NCBI RefSeq assembly: GCF_020535545.1
Contig: NZ_CP084754.1
Location: 669,870-733,869, forward strand
DNA: 64,000 nucleotides
Source: Roseateles sp. XES5
GTDB lineage: Bacteria > Pseudomonadota > Alphaproteobacteria > Rhizobiales > Rhizobiaceae
Direction: 5' to 3'
Every line of letters starts with the position of its first letter. Within the stretch, counting starts at the first letter, position 1. The translations under genes were made by a program, and so were the position numbers. The notes under the pieces were generated by a model that was not told the origin of the DNA, made no database searches, and saw nothing but the letters and a program-made list of their open reading frames with translations. Below, in pieces: positions 1-7,877 of the stretch.

Positions 1-369
1 GTCGTGGATGCACATCTGCCCGGAGAGCGTGAAGACATCGAAGGCGCGCCCGACCTCATAGAGCGAGTCCTGCTTGGAGATGCCGAGCTCAAGGGTGATG
101 AGATCGGAAATCTCCTCCTTGCGGGCGACCAGGAGGTCGGCCGCCTTCAGCAGGATGCGCTGGCGCTCGTAGCGCGTCAGCTTCGGCTGGTAGGCTGCCG
201 CGATCTCGAACGCCCTGCGGGCATGCTCCGCACGGCCGGCCGGCACGGTACCGATGACGGCATCGTTCCAGGGATAGTGCACCTCGACCACGCCCTCGGT
301 GTCGACCTTCTTGCCGGCGATCCGCATGGGTTCATGACGGATCGCGAATGTCGTTTCTGCCTTGGTCAT
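1..369 (-). CDS. phnY: Phosphonoacetaldehyde dehydrogenase, N-terminal part only (runs off the window)
   Basis: The first 123 residues of an aldehyde dehydrogenase superfamily protein are present; the rest lies beyond base 1. Visible are the usual N-terminal strand region and the helix with [18 protein letters not shown] followed by [12 protein letters not shown], which belong to the NAD-binding half. The catalytic Cys and Glu would lie outside the window. The name rests on context: phnA and phnW follow directly upstream on the same strand, and in Sinorhizobium PhnY oxidises phosphonoacetaldehyde (from PhnW) to phosphonoacetate, the substrate of PhnA. The ATG lies 10 nt after the phnA stop, so the genes are very likely co-transcribed. 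From family features alone it could be another aldehyde dehydrogenase; the operon makes PhnY by far the best call. Confidence 0.88.
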   Translation of the reverse strand, partial: MTKAETTFAIRHEPMRIAGKKVDTEGVVEVHYPWNDAVIGTVPAGRAEHARRAFEIAAAYQPKLTRYERQRILLKAADLLVARKEEISDLITLELGISKQDSLYEVGRAFDVFTLSGQMCIHD

Positions 370-379
370 TGTCCGCTCC

Positions 380-1642
380 CTATTGTGCCGGTTGTGCGGC
401 CGCGACGAGCGCGTAGTAGAAGGCATCGAAGTTGCGCAACGTGTCGGCCGTGTGAAGCTCGGGCAATGTGCGGTTGGCGATGAACGGCACTTCCTGCTCG
501 GTCAGGCCGCCATGCGAGCGCAACGGCTCGTTGAGTGCAGCAAGATCGTGCCGATGTTCGCTCGTGCCGAGCGTCTTGTTCTCCGAGGAGACGAGCACGA
601 TGTCGCCGATGCGATCGTCCGGCAATTCAAAGCGCACGCAGGCTTCCGGGCGCGACAGGACCACATCGATACCCTCTATCGCCTTCAGCCGCTCGATGAT
701 CTCCTCCTTGTCCGTGCCCTCAGGCAGATAGGCCGTGGCGAAGGAGCCGAGCGCGCCGTGATGCACGACATAGGGGTCGGTAATCGGCAGGATGACGCGA
801 GCCGCGTCCTTGCCGAGCCATTGGTCGAGCAGGTCCTGCACATAGATGACGTCCGGCGACCCGTCCGCCTTGTGCTTCGGCTTCATGCCGTGGTCGGCGG
901 TAACGACGATCGCCGCGCCGAGTGCGTCGAGCTCGGTGAGGTACTTGTCGAACATCTCGTAGAAGGCATTGGCCTGCGGCACGCCCGGGGCATATTTGTG
1001 CTGAACGTAGTCTGTCGTCGTCAGATACATGACATCAGGGCGGAACTCCTTGAGAAGCTTCACGCCGGCCGCGAAGACGAACTCGGACAGTTCCGCGGAA
1101 TAGACTTCCGGCACCGGCCGGCCAAGCCAGGCCGACGCGTTGTCGATACCATGCTCCGCCTTGGTCGAGGTGTCGGACTTTTCCGAGGAAAAGCAGACGG
1201 CCCTGCCCTCGTCGAACTTCAGGCCATGACCGAGCAGCGCGCGAAGCTTGTCCTTCGCGGTCACCACGGCGACCCGGGCGCCGGCATCATAGAAGGCCTT
1301 GAAGACGGTCGGCGCGCGGAGGAACCGCGGGTCGTTCATCATCACTTCCTTGCCGGTCGCCGGCTCGTAGAGATAGTTGCCGCAGATGCCGTGGATCGCC
1401 GGCGGGCGGCCAGTCGCGATGGACAGGTTGTTCGGGTTGGTGAAACTCGGGATGACACTGAGCGCGGTGCGTTCCGTGCCGGTCTTGCGGATGCGGGCCA
1501 GCGTCGGCATCAGGCCGGCTTTGATGGCCTCGTCGAGATAGGCAGGCTCGCAGCCGTCCAGGCAGATGGCAATCGCCGGAACGTTCGGCCAGGGATAGGT
1601 GCGTCGGTTGGCGGTGACGGTGATCTTGGACATCTGGTTCAT
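380..1642 (-). CDS. phnA: Phosphonoacetate hydrolase
   Basis: Hydrolyses the C-P bond of phosphonoacetate to acetate and phosphate. It is a two-metal enzyme of the alkaline phosphatase superfamily. The N-terminus shows the metal-binding [17 protein letters not shown] and the nucleophile segment [18 protein letters not shown]. Counted from the ATG at 1642, the metal Asp is residue 29 and the nucleophilic Thr residue 68, which agrees with the numbering I recall for Sinorhizobium PhnA; this is why I prefer that start over the ATG four codons upstream (1654). Further metal ligands are visible in [12 protein letters not shown] and near [12 protein letters not shown]. About 420 residues, the usual family length. 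It lies between phnW and phnY in one operon, the signature of the PhnW-PhnY-PhnA 2-AEP pathway. Confidence 0.95.
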   Translation of the reverse strand: MNQMSKITVTANRRTYPWPNVPAIAICLDGCEPAYLDEAIKAGLMPTLARIRKTGTERTALSVIPSFTNPNNLSIATGRPPAIHGICGNYLYEPATGKEVMMNDPRFLRAPTVFKAFYDAGARVAVVTAKDKLRALLGHGLKFDEGRAVCFSSEKSDTSTKAEHGIDNASAWLGRPVPEVYSAELSEFVFAAGVKLLKEFRPDVMYLTTTDYVQHKYAPGVPQANAFYEMFDKYLTELDALGAAIVVTADHGMKPKHKADGSPDVIYVQDLLDQWLGKDAARVILPITDPYVVHHGALGSFATAYLPEGTDKEEIIERLKAIEGIDVVLSRPEACVRFELPDDRIGDIVLVSSENKTLGTSEHRHDLAALNEPLRSHGGLTEQEVPFIANRTLPELHTADTLRNFDAFYYALVAAAQPAQ

Positions 1643-1672
1643 CGGAGTTTCCATTCTTCGTTGGGCGGCCGG

Positions 1673-2875
1673 TCAGGCGGCAAGGCGGCTGCGTTCTTCA
1701 AGGGCGATGGCCGGCGGCGCGGCACTGTCGACGCCCATCTCGGCAAGCGACGAACGGGCAGCTTCGACCACGCGGCGCATGACATGTTCGTCCATGCGGC
1801 CGATGCAGCCGACGCGGAAACTGTCGACCACCGTGAGCTTGCCGGGATAGATGATGAAGCCCTTGTCCTTCATCAGCGTATAGAAGCGATCGAAGGCGAA
1901 GGCCGGATGGGCCGGGCTGAAGAAGGTGACGATGATCGGCGACAGCCACTGGTCGGCGAGCAGCGTCTCGAACCCGGCTTCGCGCATGCCCGCCACCATG
2001 ACGTCGCGATTGCGGGCGTAGCGGGCGCCGCGCGCGGCCACGCCGCCTTCCTCCCTGTGCAGGCGCAGCGCTTCCAGAAAGGCCGCGACGACGTGGGTCG
2101 GCGGCGTGAAACGCCACTGGCCGGTCTTGTTCATGTAGTCCCACTGGGCGTGGATATCGAGGCTGAGGGAATGGCTCCGGCCCTTGCAGGCCTCGAGTTC
2201 GCTCTTGCGGGCGATGACGAAGCCGAAGCCGGGCACACCTTCAATGCACTTGTTGGCGGAAGAAACGATCGCCTCGTAGCGGAAATCGGCAAGGCCGGCC
2301 GGCACGGCGCCGAAGGCGCTCATCGAATCGACCAGCAGCTTGCGGCCGTGGGCATAGACCGTATCGGAAATTTCCTTGAGGGGATTGAGGATGCCGGAAC
2401 TGGTTTCGCAATGGACGACGACGACATGCGTGATGGCAGGATCGGCATCGAGGGCGGCGGCGACTTCGGGACCGCGCGGCGGCATGTAGTCGCCCTTGTC
2501 GATCGTAACATGGTCACGGCCGAGATAGGACAGCGTCTGCGCGATGCGCTTGCCATAGGCGCCGTTGCTCAGCACCAGGACCTTGCCGTCGCGGGGAACG
2601 AAGCTGCCGAGCAGCGCCTCGACCGAGAACGAACCGCTGCCCTGCATGGGAACGCAATCGAATTCACCCTTGGTGTCGCCGGCGATCTCAAGAAGCTGGC
2701 GGCGCAGGTCGGCGGTCATGGCGCGAAAGTCGCCGTCCCAGGAACCCCAGTCCCGCAGCATGGCTTCCTTGACGGAATAGGCGGTCGTCAGCGGGCCTGG
2801 CGTCAGCAGGTAGGGCTCGCCGAGCTTCGGCGATTCCAGCGGCGCGATGGTTTTCTCAGAAGCGGTGTTTGGCAT
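1673..2875 (-). CDS. phnW: 2-aminoethylphosphonate--pyruvate transaminase
   Basis: PLP-dependent class V aminotransferase that moves the amino group of 2-AEP to pyruvate, giving phosphonoacetaldehyde and alanine. The N-terminal YLLTPGPLTTAYSVKEAML and the QGSGSFSVEALLGS motif are typical of PhnW. The PLP lysine is in VSSANKCIEGVPGFGFVIAR. The ATG at 2875 (MPNTASEK) is preferred to one 17 codons further upstream, because the upstream extension is Arg/Pro-rich, unlike the family, and would eat into the promoter. First gene of the phnW-phnA-phnY operon; the space before it carries a 28-bp element that recurs in the divergent lysR/transporter promoter region. Confidence 0.95.
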   Translation of the reverse strand: MPNTASEKTIAPLESPKLGEPYLLTPGPLTTAYSVKEAMLRDWGSWDGDFRAMTADLRRQLLEIAGDTKGEFDCVPMQGSGSFSVEALLGSFVPRDGKVLVLSNGAYGKRIAQTLSYLGRDHVTIDKGDYMPPRGPEVAAALDADPAITHVVVVHCETSSGILNPLKEISDTVYAHGRKLLVDSMSAFGAVPAGLADFRYEAIVSSANKCIEGVPGFGFVIARKSELEACKGRSHSLSLDIHAQWDYMNKTGQWRFTPPTHVVAAFLEALRLHREEGGVAARGARYARNRDVMVAGMREAGFETLLADQWLSPIIVTFFSPAHPAFAFDRFYTLMKDKGFIIYPGKLTVVDSFRVGCIGRMDEHVMRRVVEAARSSLAEMGVDSAAPPAIALEERSRLAA

Positions 2876-2934
2876 GGTCCGTCCTCGCGTTTGGCTTGTC
2901 CGAGGTCGACAATGCGGCGGAAACATCTATCTGT

Positions 2935-2962
2935 AAAATCGTTCTTTTGTATCAATCCATAG
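2935..2962. promoter_or_regulatory. Candidate operator upstream of phnW (copy 1 of a shared 28-bp element)
   Basis: A 28-nt stretch 60 bases upstream of the phnW start matches 21 of 28 positions of a stretch at 4690-4717, in the same orientation on the + strand. The shared core is AAATCGTTC, followed by TTT, AAT and CATAG at the same spacing. The right half includes CAATC-TATG-GATTG read on the - strand (5-nt inverted arms around TATG). I infer a binding site for the LysR protein encoded at 4746; the sequence alone does not prove which regulator binds. Confidence 0.5.
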
Positions 2963-2976
2963 ATTGTAATTATACT

Positions 2977-4629
2977 TCATGCCGCCGGTATCAGGCGGCT
3001 TTCCAGCAGGTCGCCGGTTTCGCGCAGGCGCGGATAGGCCATGGTCGTGACCAGTGAATTGACCTCCTTCAGCGCGCGCACGATCTCCAGATGCATGTCG
3101 CTGGACTGGATGCTCGCGGCAACACCCTGCCGCAGCCGTTCCAGATGGTTCTTGCTGCTCTCCTCCATCAGACGGCGCACATGCTCCTTCTGCCGCACCA
3201 TCTCCCGGGCGATGACCGGGTCGGGCGAGACGAGGAGATTGGCGGCGAGCCGGACATTCGAGAACACCGCAGCGTGGAGCAGCAGCAGTTCGCGCCATCC
3301 GTCCTGCGAGAACGCGCCGGCCCCGGCAAGCCGCTCCTCGGCCATCTGCAAAAGGCTTTTCGCCACCACGTCGCCGGCATATTCGAGATGGATCGCCGCC
3401 TCGGTCAGTTCGATGCCGCGTCGGGCTTGCTCTTCCGTCAGCACACCGCGGTTGACGGCGGCAACGTAAAGCTTGATCTCGCTATGCGCCCGGTGGATCT
3501 CGCCGTCGATGCGGCGGAGCGCATCGACCGCTTCCCGCGTCGGCGATTGGATGACCGTCATCACCGGCTCGAGCATGCGGGTCGTCAAATTGCCCATATG
3601 CAGCACTTCACGCGCCGCCGCGGCGAGCGCCTGCGCCGGCTTGTCGATCAGCGCGCGATCGAGCGCGCTGATATGGGCTGTCAGGTCGCCCTCTCCCGCC
3701 GCATCCGGCGTCAAAAGCCTGACAAGGCGCCCCATCGCACCGCAGGTGACCAGCCCCACGAGCACCAGCATGGCATTGAAGATGAGATGCAGATTGACGA
3801 GCTTGCCAGCCACCGTCCCGCCGGGAAGCCAGGCAAATGGCGCGTGCACCGCGAACAGCGCGAAAGCCGCCGCACTGAACAGGGCACGGAAAAACAGATT
3901 GCCGAGAGGCAGGCGCCGACCTTCCACCGGCAGGCCGCGGGTCAGCCAGAGCGCAATCAACCCGCCGCCGAGATTGACGCCGAGGACGAGCGGAACGCCG
4001 ACGTCGAGCGGCACCAGCCCCTTCGTCGCGAAGGTGAGGATCAGAAGGATCGCCGCAACGCTCGAATGGAGCGCCCAGGTGAAGAGCGCGGCGAGGATCA
4101 TCACCGTCAGCGCATCCCCGCCGATAAAGGCGATGGCAGACGGCAGAAGCGGGCTTTGTGCCAGAGGCAACGTCGCGTGACCGATCATCTGAAGCGACAA
4201 CAGCAGCAGGCCGATGCCGAGCACGGCGCGTCCGGCTTCGACCGCCTTGCGCGTGTGCGCCTTGAGATGCAGGAGCCCCCCGCCGACAATCAGCAGCGGC
4301 GCCAGCCAGTGCAGGTCGAAGGACAGGATCTTGACGACCAGGGCCGAGCCCAGATCGGCGCCAAGGAGCACGGCCAGCCCGACATCGAGCGCCATGGCGC
4401 CGCTGATGGCAAAGCCGGCGGTGAGCATGGCGACGGCAGTGGAGCTTTGCAACGCGATGGCCACAAGGCAGCCATAGACGGCCGCACGCGGCCGCCCGCC
4501 GGCACCACCGACCGCGCGCGCGACCAGATCTCCCCATGCCGTTTCGACGCCCCTCTTCACAAGGCTCACGGCATAGAGCAGCAGGACGGTTGCGGCGGCA
4601 AGTTCTAGGGCGACGGCCGGCAGGTTCAT
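2977..4629 (-). CDS. Na+/phosphate cotransporter family protein with C-terminal PhoU-like domain
   Basis: Inner-membrane transporter of the NptA/Na-Pi cotransporter family. The first ~320 residues contain about eight hydrophobic segments and the two inverted QSSTA-type repeats: CLVAIALQSSTAVAMLTAGF and ALFTWALHSSVAAILLILTF. The last ~200 residues form a soluble helical domain (DAAGEGDLTAHISALDRALIDKPAQ and onward) like PhoU. The ATG at 4629 has GGAG about 8 nt ahead, while a possible ATG at 4668 has a GAAGG abutting it, so 4629 is chosen. It lies 101 nt upstream of phnW on the same strand, so it may be co-transcribed with the 2-AEP genes. A plausible job is to move the phosphate freed by PhnA, in or out; direction is inference. 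Confidence 0.85.
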   Translation of the reverse strand: MNLPAVALELAAATVLLLYAVSLVKRGVETAWGDLVARAVGGAGGRPRAAVYGCLVAIALQSSTAVAMLTAGFAISGAMALDVGLAVLLGADLGSALVVKILSFDLHWLAPLLIVGGGLLHLKAHTRKAVEAGRAVLGIGLLLLSLQMIGHATLPLAQSPLLPSAIAFIGGDALTVMILAALFTWALHSSVAAILLILTFATKGLVPLDVGVPLVLGVNLGGGLIALWLTRGLPVEGRRLPLGNLFFRALFSAAAFALFAVHAPFAWLPGGTVAGKLVNLHLIFNAMLVLVGLVTCGAMGRLVRLLTPDAAGEGDLTAHISALDRALIDKPAQALAAAAREVLHMGNLTTRMLEPVMTVIQSPTREAVDALRRIDGEIHRAHSEIKLYVAAVNRGVLTEEQARRGIELTEAAIHLEYAGDVVAKSLLQMAEERLAGAGAFSQDGWRELLLLHAAVFSNVRLAANLLVSPDPVIAREMVRQKEHVRRLMEESSKNHLERLRQGVAASIQSSDMHLEIVRALKEVNSLVTTMAYPRLRETGDLLESRLIPAA

Positions 4630-4689
4630 AGGCGCGCTCCGCGATGAGGCAGGGAATCCGAAAATCATCCTTCATCGCTTTACATCAAT

Positions 4690-4717
4690 CAAATCGTTCG
4701 TTTTAATGAATGCATAG
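4690..4717. promoter_or_regulatory. Candidate operator in the lysR/transporter divergent region (copy 2)
   Basis: Lies in the 116-nt gap between the divergently transcribed transporter (start 4629) and lysR-type gene (start 4746). It matches the element at 2935-2962 at 21 of 28 positions, including the run AAATCGTTC and the terminal CATAG. LysR-type regulators typically bind the space between their own gene and the divergent target, which fits this copy. Confidence 0.5.
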
Positions 4718-4745
4718 CCTCAGCCTATAAAAGCAGGAGCCGCCC

Positions 4746-5621
4746 ATGCGCTATGTCCAGCTTCGCGCCTTCCACAATGTCGCCATTCACGGCGGCTTTT
4801 CGCGTGCGGCGGAGGCGCTGTTTCTCACCCAACCGGCCGTTTCCGATCAGGTACGAAAGCTGGAGGAGGAATACGACGTCCTGCTCTTCAACCGGAACAA
4901 GAAGCAGGTGACGCTGACCCAGGCCGGCCAGCAGCTTCTGGAAGTCACCCGTCGCATGTTCGACATCGAGCAGCAGGCGCTCGACCTCTTGTCGGAGTCT
5001 CGGGCGCTGCGTGCGGGCAAGCTGCGCATCGTCGCCGACGCCGCCCATCATCTCCTGCACATCCTTGCCGCCTTCCGCCGCGCCTATCCCTCCGTGCAGG
5101 TCTCGATCGACGCCGGCAACACGGAGTCGGTCATCACCAGCCTGCATGCTTACGAGGCGGATATCGGGGTGCTCGGAGAGGTGCCGCAATCCAGCGACTT
5201 CGAGATCCTGAAACTCAATTCCACCCCGATCATTGCCTTTGCCAGCCGGGACTACCCTATCGGCGACACGGCACGCATTTCCTTTGCAGAGCTTTCGAAA
5301 CACCCGCTGGTCATGCGTGAAATGGGGTCGAAAACCCGCCAGAAACTGGAAGTCATGGCACAGCAATGTGGGATTCCCCTCACCCCGCTCATCGAAGCGG
5401 AGGGACGGGAAGCGGTACGAGAAATCGTTGCCGCCGGCGGCGGTATCGGCTTTGTCTCCTCGGCCGAGTTCGGACAGGACAACCGCCTCGTCCCAATCGA
5501 GATTGACGCTCCGGAAATGCTGATGGACGAGGCTCTCATCTGCCTTCGCGAGCGCGCGAATGGCAAACTCGTAAGCGCATTCTTCGATATCGCGCGGAAA
5601 CTTGCTCCCATGCCTGCCTAG
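4746..5621 (+). CDS. LysR-family transcriptional regulator of the phosphonate cluster
   Basis: 291 residues, normal for LysR. Residues 1-60 form the winged helix-turn-helix: YVQLRAFHNVAIHGGFSRAA then LFLTQPAVSDQVRKLEEEY. The remainder is a periplasmic-binding-protein-like effector domain (LRIVADAAHHLLHILAAFRR and AGNTESVITSLHAYEADIGV). It is transcribed away from the transporter and the phnWAY genes, the usual arrangement for a LysR activator and its target, so it probably senses 2-AEP or an intermediate; the ligand is inference. Confidence 0.9.
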   Translation: MRYVQLRAFHNVAIHGGFSRAAEALFLTQPAVSDQVRKLEEEYDVLLFNRNKKQVTLTQAGQQLLEVTRRMFDIEQQALDLLSESRALRAGKLRIVADAAHHLLHILAAFRRAYPSVQVSIDAGNTESVITSLHAYEADIGVLGEVPQSSDFEILKLNSTPIIAFASRDYPIGDTARISFAELSKHPLVMREMGSKTRQKLEVMAQQCGIPLTPLIEAEGREAVREIVAAGGGIGFVSSAEFGQDNRLVPIEIDAPEMLMDEALICLRERANGKLVSAFFDIARKLAPMPA

Positions 5622-5703
5622 GTCAGAGACGACGCATCCGGCATGTCAGGTTCTGCTCTTGATGGGAGTCGGACCACACACGCCATCGAGCGGCAGCCTG
5701 TCG

Positions 5704-5913
5704 CTAACTTGCACCAATCGCAGGGGGTGTCGTTGGCGTACGGATCGCACCGTTCTCGAAGGGAATGATGATCATTCCCGGGCCGATGAGCATCTGGATA
5801 CGGTCGAACTGAAGCTGGCCGAAGCGCCGGTGGAAACAGTCGTCCATGCTTGCGGCCAGGGTTTGTCTGCTGCCCAACACCGCCGCCATTCCGGCCTGCG
5901 CCGTCGGGCGCAT
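5704..5913 (-). CDS. Short unrecognised frame directly behind the MarR gene
   Basis: A 69-codon frame whose ATG lies 4 nt after the MarR stop codon, with a GAGG about 9 nt ahead of it, so translational coupling is possible. The sequence (for example IQMLIGPGMIIIPFENG) shows no motif that I recognise. It could be a small protein, the end of a decayed gene, or chance. The 82 nt between its stop and the end of lysR at 5621 hold nothing that I can name. Confidence 0.3.
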   Translation of the reverse strand: MRPTAQAGMAAVLGSRQTLAASMDDCFHRRFGQLQFDRIQMLIGPGMIIIPFENGAIRTPTTPPAIGAS

Positions 5914-5917
5914 AGTG

Positions 5918-6478
5918 TCAAACCTCAGGGGTGCTCTGGCTTTCGATGCTATGAAGCAGTTTTCGAAGCAACGCGGACAACAGGTCTCGCTCCTCCCGGT
6001 TCAGCGGCTGCAAGATCAGAAGCTCGTTGGCCATATCCGCCCTGAAAGCCTGTTCCGCCAGTTCTATTCCCCGCGGCAGCAATGTCACGACAACACTTCG
6101 CCCATCGAGGTTCGATTTCTCGCGCCGGATGAGCCCGGTTTTCTCGAGCCGGCTCAGCCGATGCGTGAGGCCGCCTGACGACAGCATCATCGACGTGTAC
6201 ATCTCGGTCGGCGTCAGCTGGTAGGGCGGCCCCGCCCGGCGCAGCGTACTGATTACGTCGAACTCACCGCGGTCTAGACCAAAGGCCGCGAACGTCTCCT
6301 CGATGCTGCCGGCCACGAGATTGGAAAGCCGCTTCGCCCGGCCGAGAATGGCCATTGGCTCGGTATCGAGGTCCGGCAGCTCTCGCGCCCATTGAGCGCG
6401 TCGTCGATCGACGTGATCTTCCAGTGATGCGCTGTCGCCGCGCTCGCCGTGGCTTACCCTCTCGCCTTCTTCCTTCAT
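5918..6478 (-). CDS. MarR-family transcriptional regulator
   Basis: 186 residues from the ATG at 6478 (MKEEGERVSH). A longer frame exists upstream but would cover the operator/promoter region and reads unlike MarR. The winged helix-turn-helix is clear: FDVISTLRRAGPPYQLTPTE, SSGGLTHRLSRLEKTGLIRR, and the wing NLDGRSVVVTLLPRG. N-terminal ~45 residues are charged and variable. It is transcribed divergently from the cupin-doxX pair with a perfect 14-bp palindrome in between, so it most likely represses that pair and itself. No Cys pattern typical of OhrR-type redox sensing is visible, so the inducer is unknown. Confidence 0.9.
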   Translation of the reverse strand: MKEEGERVSHGERGDSASLEDHVDRRRAQWARELPDLDTEPMAILGRAKRLSNLVAGSIEETFAAFGLDRGEFDVISTLRRAGPPYQLTPTEMYTSMMLSSGGLTHRLSRLEKTGLIRREKSNLDGRSVVVTLLPRGIELAEQAFRADMANELLILQPLNREERDLLSALLRKLLHSIESQSTPEV

Positions 6479-6555
6479 TGCCTGCCTCGCGTGCCGTCTC
6501 ACTCCGGTAGCCGATCTTAGAGCAAGCGTCGTTCGCAATAAACTGTCTTCGCGCA

Positions 6556-6569
6556 AAGATATATATCTT
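6556..6569. promoter_or_regulatory. Perfect palindrome, probable MarR operator
   Basis: AAGATATATATCTT is a perfect 14-bp palindrome in the MarR/cupin intergenic region. Related half-sites (GGAAGATAG at 6574, ATATCTTC at 6593, CACGAAGAC at 6602) follow, so several dimers could bind. A TTGACA at 6568-6573 overlaps the palindrome, with a second TTGACA at 6585-6590; both point toward the cupin gene at 6653 and would be blocked by a bound repressor. Confidence 0.6.
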
Positions 6570-6652
6570 GACAGGAAGATAGTTTTGACAAAATATCTTC
6601 TCACGAAGACATTTTCATCCCACCGGCACACCAATGGCAGCAGGAGAACAGA

Positions 6653-7012
6653 ATGATCACGGTTCGCCGTCACAAGGAGCCCGCACCCGACCAGCGCCGC
6701 ACCGTTCGGCTGGAAGGCCGTGAGATCGGAAGCCCGGTTTCACTCTTCCTTGTCGATGTCGAACCCGGGCGCGGTTCCGAACTTCACATTCATCCCTACA
6801 CCGAGACCTGGATCGTCCAGAAAGGCGAAGCGGAGTTCACAGTCGGCGAAGAAACCGTGCACGGCAGCGCCGGGGACGTCGTCGTCGGCCCCGCTCACGT
6901 TCCCCATCGCTTCACGAATGTGGGAACCGGGCGACTGGAGATCGTCTCCATCCATCCGAGCGCAACCATTCAACAGATCAATGTTCAAGACGTCGCGCCC
7001 CGTCATTCTTGA
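6653..7012 (+). CDS. Small cupin-domain protein
   Basis: 119 residues forming a single cupin beta-barrel. Motif 1 is exact: HIHPYTETWIVQKG gives HxH-x3-E-x6-G. Motif 2 is GDVVVGPAHVPHRFTN. Together these supply the three His and one Glu that usually bind one metal ion. Such mini-cupins include dioxygenases, isomerases and sugar-binding proteins, so a reaction cannot be assigned. It is the first gene after the MarR operator and is followed 57 nt later by a DoxX-type gene, so the two are probably co-regulated. Confidence 0.85.
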   Translation: MITVRRHKEPAPDQRRTVRLEGREIGSPVSLFLVDVEPGRGSELHIHPYTETWIVQKGEAEFTVGEETVHGSAGDVVVGPAHVPHRFTNVGTGRLEIVSIHPSATIQQINVQDVAPRHS

Positions 7013-7068
7013 CGGCAGAAAGACACCAATCCCGCAGCGGAGTGCTGCAAGATCAAGGATCAATAGAA

Positions 7069-7461
7069 ATGAACACGCCCGCCATGCTCTGGACCGGCCG
7101 CACCCTGACCGGTCTCTTCACCCTGTTTCTTCTCGGTGCATCCATCACGCCAAAGCTGCTGGGAATGCCGGTCGCCGAAGAGACGCTGGCTCAGCTCGGC
7201 TGGCCAGCGGGTTATGCCCTCATGATCGGTCTGATCGAACTGACATGCCTCGTGCTCTACCTCATCCCTCCTACACGTCTGCTCGGCGCGGTCCTGATGA
7301 CAGGGCTTCTCGGTGGAGCGATGGCGACGCAGATCAGGGCGGAAAGCCCGCTCTTCAGCCACATCATGTTCAGCGGCTATCTGGGACTTTTCATGTGGGG
7401 CGGGCTCTGGCTTCGCGACCCGCGCCTGCGGGCCGTGTTTCCCTTTGTCAGCAAGACATAG
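7069..7461 (+). CDS. DoxX-family integral membrane protein
   Basis: 130 residues with four hydrophobic helices: TLTGLFTLFLLGASITPKLL, YALMIGLIELTCLVLYLIPP, LLGAVLMTGLLGGAMATQI and IMFSGYLGLFMWGGLWL. The pattern (an early pro-gly-met loop, E in helix 2, GA...ATQIR after helix 3) is that of the DoxX-like family. The ATG at 7069 has AAGGA 10 nt upstream; longer in-frame extensions lack a site. It probably forms an operon with the cupin gene under MarR control. DoxX proteins have been linked to thiol/redox stress in other bacteria, but no activity can be deduced here. Confidence 0.85.
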   Translation: MNTPAMLWTGRTLTGLFTLFLLGASITPKLLGMPVAEETLAQLGWPAGYALMIGLIELTCLVLYLIPPTRLLGAVLMTGLLGGAMATQIRAESPLFSHIMFSGYLGLFMWGGLWLRDPRLRAVFPFVSKT

Positions 7462-7840
7462 ACCGACGTGCTCTGGTCGGACCGCCCTCGCTGCACAATT
7501 CCAGGAAATTCGCCAGTCAATGCGAACGGGGCATCAACGAGGCCCCTCGCGCACCTGCACCAGTACCCCAAAGCGGGCCGCACCTATGCTGAACCACTGC
7601 ATCGTGCGCGCCAAAATTGTTAAGGTCTGTTTTGTCTTGGTCTTGAAAGGGTTGAAATCTGTGCCCTCTCGATGAACGGGTGCTTCGCATACCCGACTTC
7701 AGACCATCATGCAGCCGGGCTGCCAGTCTGGATGCATCGGCAGGATTCGGACAGGCCGCGCACGACAGCTCAACGCCGATCCGCCGGCGCGCTTCGACCA
7801 ACAACACCCGCTTGAGGCTTCACTGCGAGCCGCAATGAGC
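7462..7840. other. Intergenic stretch without a recognisable gene
   Basis: 379 nt between the DoxX gene and the amine oxidase terminator hairpin. Frames on both strands are short, without ribosome-binding sites or recognisable motifs. I see no RNA gene here. Confidence 0.5.
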
Positions 7841-7869
7841 AACGCCCGGCATGCAACATGCCGGGCGTT
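7841..7869 (-). terminator. Strong hairpin after the amine oxidase gene
   Basis: AACGCCCGGCATG and CATGCCGGGCGTT form a perfect 13-bp stem with a 3-nt loop, 8 nt beyond the stop codon of the amine oxidase gene. There is no long T-run on the - strand after it, so it is either a hairpin-stabilised 3' end or a weak intrinsic terminator. Confidence 0.65.
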
Positions 7870-7877
7870 CTGTCGAA

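Noticed and set aside
362..2962. A long open frame on the + strand opposite phnA and phnW
   Set aside because: Arg/Gly/Asp-rich antisense reading of GC-rich coding DNA, no recognisable domain; the - strand genes explain the region completely.
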